Source: an uncultured Lachnospiraceae bacterium
GTDB taxonomy: Bacteria; Bacillota; Clostridia; Lachnospirales; Lachnospiraceae
Direction of reading: 5' to 3'
Assembly: GCA_910585635.1 (NCBI GenBank)
Contig: CAJUFE010000023.1
Coordinates: forward strand, 1-64,000
DNA: 64,000 bases
Below the pieces are notes generated by a model. That model saw nothing but the letters and a program-made list of their open reading frames with translations, was not told the origin of the DNA and searched no databases. Position numbers and translations under genes: made by a program. Below are positions 62,506 to 64,000 of the stretch, piece by piece. Each line of letters starts with the position of its first letter. The first letter of the stretch is position 1.

Positions 62506-64000
62506 GTTCGTTTCCTCCTTGCTCCTCGAACTGTGTCGCGTAATACATCACGCGCTCCTGTGTCGCTTCATCGCCCTCCAGCTCTCCGGTGACGTGGCCG
62601 TTGCACATGACGACCACACGGTGGGACATGCCTAAAAGCTCCGGCATCTCCGATGAGATCATGATGATCGATTTGCCCTGACGGACCAGGTCGATCATGA
62701 TCTGGTAGATCTCATATTTCGCGCCTACGTCGATCCCTCTGGTCGGCTCATCCATGATCAGTACATCCGGGTTATTCGCCAGCCATCTGGCGATGATCAC
62801 CTTCTGCTGGTTGCCGCCGGATAAGGATTGGATCAAGGTCTTGCTGCTGGGAGTCTTGATGCTCAGCTTCCCTACATTTTCCTGGACCAGTTCCTCGATC
62901 CGCTTGTGGTCCAGCTTGACACCTGCATCCAGGTATTGGTTCAGGGAAGAGATGGAAACATTATCCGCGATCGATAAGCATCCCAGGATACCGGTACCGC
63001 GCCTGTCCTCGGTGATCATCCCGATCCCGTGGGCGATCGCGTCCTTGGGGCGCTTGATCCGGACCGGACGGCCTTTGACCAGGACCTCTCCGCTGGCGAT
63101 CCCGCGCATCCCGAAGATCGCCTCCATGATCTCCGTCCTCTGGGCGCCTACCAGGCCGCCAAAGCCTAAGATCTCGCCCTTGCGCAGCTTAAAGGAGCAG
63201 TGCTGGAAGGAGCGGGGGATGATGGAACAGAGATCCTTGACCTCCAGGACCACCTCATCTGTCCGGCTGTCCTCCTTGGGCGGATATACGTTGGTCAGTT
63301 CACGTCCCACCATCTGGCGGACGATCTCGTCGTCGGAGATATCCTTGACCTCCCAGGAGCCTACATATGTGCCGTCCCGCATGATGGTGATATCATCGGC
63401 GATCTGCCGGATCTCCGCCATCTTGTGGGAGATATATATCATTGCAACACCTCTCGACTTTAAGTCGCGGATGATGCGGAAGAGAGCCTCCACCTCATTA
63501 TCCGTCAGCGAAGAGGTCGGTTCATCCAAGATCACGATCTGGGCACTCTGGGAGACAGCCTTGGCGATCTCCACCGACTGCATCTGCCCGATGGACAGCG
63601 TGCCCAGCTTTGCCTTCGGGTCAAAATCCATCTTTACATCTTTCAGCCACTTCTCTGCCTCTTCGTTCATGGTCTTATGGTCCACCATGGCGAAGGGTCC
63701 CACCTTTTTTAAGGGATATCTCCCCAGATACATATTCTCTGCGATCGACCGCTCCGGGATCGGCTGCAGCTCTTGATGGACCATGGCCAGGCCCTTGTGC
63801 AGAGCGTCATCCGGGTTTTCGATCATGGTCGGCACACCGTCGATCTTTATGGAACCGGTATCCATCTTATAGATACCGAACAGACACTTCATCAGGGTGG
63901 ATTTGCCTGCACCATTCTCGCCCATGAGAGCATGGACCGTACCTGGACGGACCTTTAAATGGACGCCGTCCAGCGCTTTGACCCCCGGGAAGCTTTTCGA
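62498..64000 (-). CDS. mglA: Galactose/methyl-galactoside ABC importer ATPase, 5' end outside the window
   Basis: The frame is open to the window edge; the sequence before the ORF's first Met reads SKSFPGVKALDGVHLKVRPG, so the true start is beyond 64000. Two ABC modules: Walker A GENGAGKST in the first, the signature LSIGQMQ and ILDEPTSSLT; in the second, LSGGNQQKVIIARWL and LIMDEPTRGID. The second module has no classic Walker A (GLVGAQRTE), as usual for MglA/RbsA proteins. A periplasm-type binding protein MglB should be upstream, outside the window. Confidence 0.93.
   Translation of the reverse strand, partial: SKSFPGVKALDGVHLKVRPGTVHALMGENGAGKSTLMKCLFGIYKMDTGSIKIDGVPTMIENPDDALHKGLAMVHQELQPIPERSIAENMYLGRYPLKKVGPFAMVDHKTMNEEAEKWLKDVKMDFDPKAKLGTLSIGQMQSVEIAKAVSQSAQIVILDEPTSSLTDNEVEALFRIIRDLKSRGVAMIYISHKMAEIRQIADDITIMRDGTYVGSWEVKDISDDEIVRQMVGRELTNVYPPKEDSRTDEVVLEVKDLCSIIPRSFQHCSFKLRKGEILGFGGLVGAQRTEIMEAIFGMRGIASGEVLVKGRPVRIKRPKDAIAHGIGMITEDRRGTGILGCLSIADNVSISSLNQYLDAGVKLDHKRIEELVQENVGKLSIKTPSSKTLIQSLSGGNQQKVIIARWLANNPDVLIMDEPTRGIDVGAKYEIYQIMIDLVRQGKSIIMISSEMPELLGMSHRVVVMCNGHVTGELEGDEATQERVMYYATQFEEQGGNEHE

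Overview
The window looks like the chromosome of a spore-forming, Gram-positive anaerobe of the Clostridia, most likely a Lachnospiraceae-type gut bacterium. The reasons are a Tad pilus cluster of the clostridial type (Flp1-like pilin, DUF5702-like and DUF6382/FHA-like proteins), an spmA-type sporulation gene, a solitary murG, a three-gene glycerol-3-phosphate oxidoreductase operon, a PdaA-like deacetylase, strong AGGAGG ribosome binding sites and dense pectin-utilisation genes. No tRNA, rRNA or CRISPR array was seen. The assignment rests on protein recognition by eye; no search was run.

Layout. 1-1.9 kb: a non-coding repeat copy, then two membrane or secreted proteins of lower GC. 2.0-4.7 kb: murG, an ECF-like sigma factor, a HIT protein and a rhomboid protease. 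4.8-16.0 kb: one long minus-strand Tad/Flp type IVb pilus cluster read from a clear promoter at 16.0 kb: peptidase, TadZ, TadA, TadB, TadC, Flp, DUF5702, a TadE-like pilin with Cys repeats, a second peptidase, a small pilin-like gene and an FHA protein. 16.1-16.7 and 19.6-19.7 kb: structured intergenic repeats. 16.9-29.8 kb: ArsR regulator, DUF2508, glgB, a two-component system, an NlpC/P60 lipoprotein, the glycerol operon and a polysaccharide deacetylase. 29.9-38.2 kb: an ATPase gene between two copies of a 30-bp palindrome, then a GH3-TM2-GPH-GH88 glycan operon with its AraC regulator. 38.3-39.5 kb: a chimeric pseudogene and a YhcG-type nuclease. 39.7-47.0 kb: an unknown protein, an exported C39-like papain-fold protein and a 1485-residue kinase-TIR-propeller fusion. 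47.2-50.0 kb: nitroreductase, a PRTase and a hemerythrin-CheX-receiver gene split by one in-frame TAG. 50.6-58.1 kb: TRAP transporter, AraC regulator, GH105, rhamnogalacturonan acetylesterase and a sugar isomerase. 58.5-60.4 kb: an AT-rich ATPase plus PD-(D/E)XK nuclease pair. 60.5-64 kb: spmA and a galactose-type ABC importer that runs off the end.

How the genes fit together. Two separate loci take up and cleave unsaturated uronate-containing oligosaccharides. The first pairs GH88 with a GPH symporter under an AraC protein, for which I find a matching 33-bp operator in front of both the operon and the regulator gene. The second pairs GH105 and an acetylesterase with a TRAP importer.

The most original candidates are the kinase-TIR-propeller locus, the ATPase/nuclease pair with its own repeated upstream boxes, the AraC operator pair, the TAG-split hemerythrin gene, the fused DctQM gene that keeps an internal ribosome binding site, and the palindromic intergenic repeat family.
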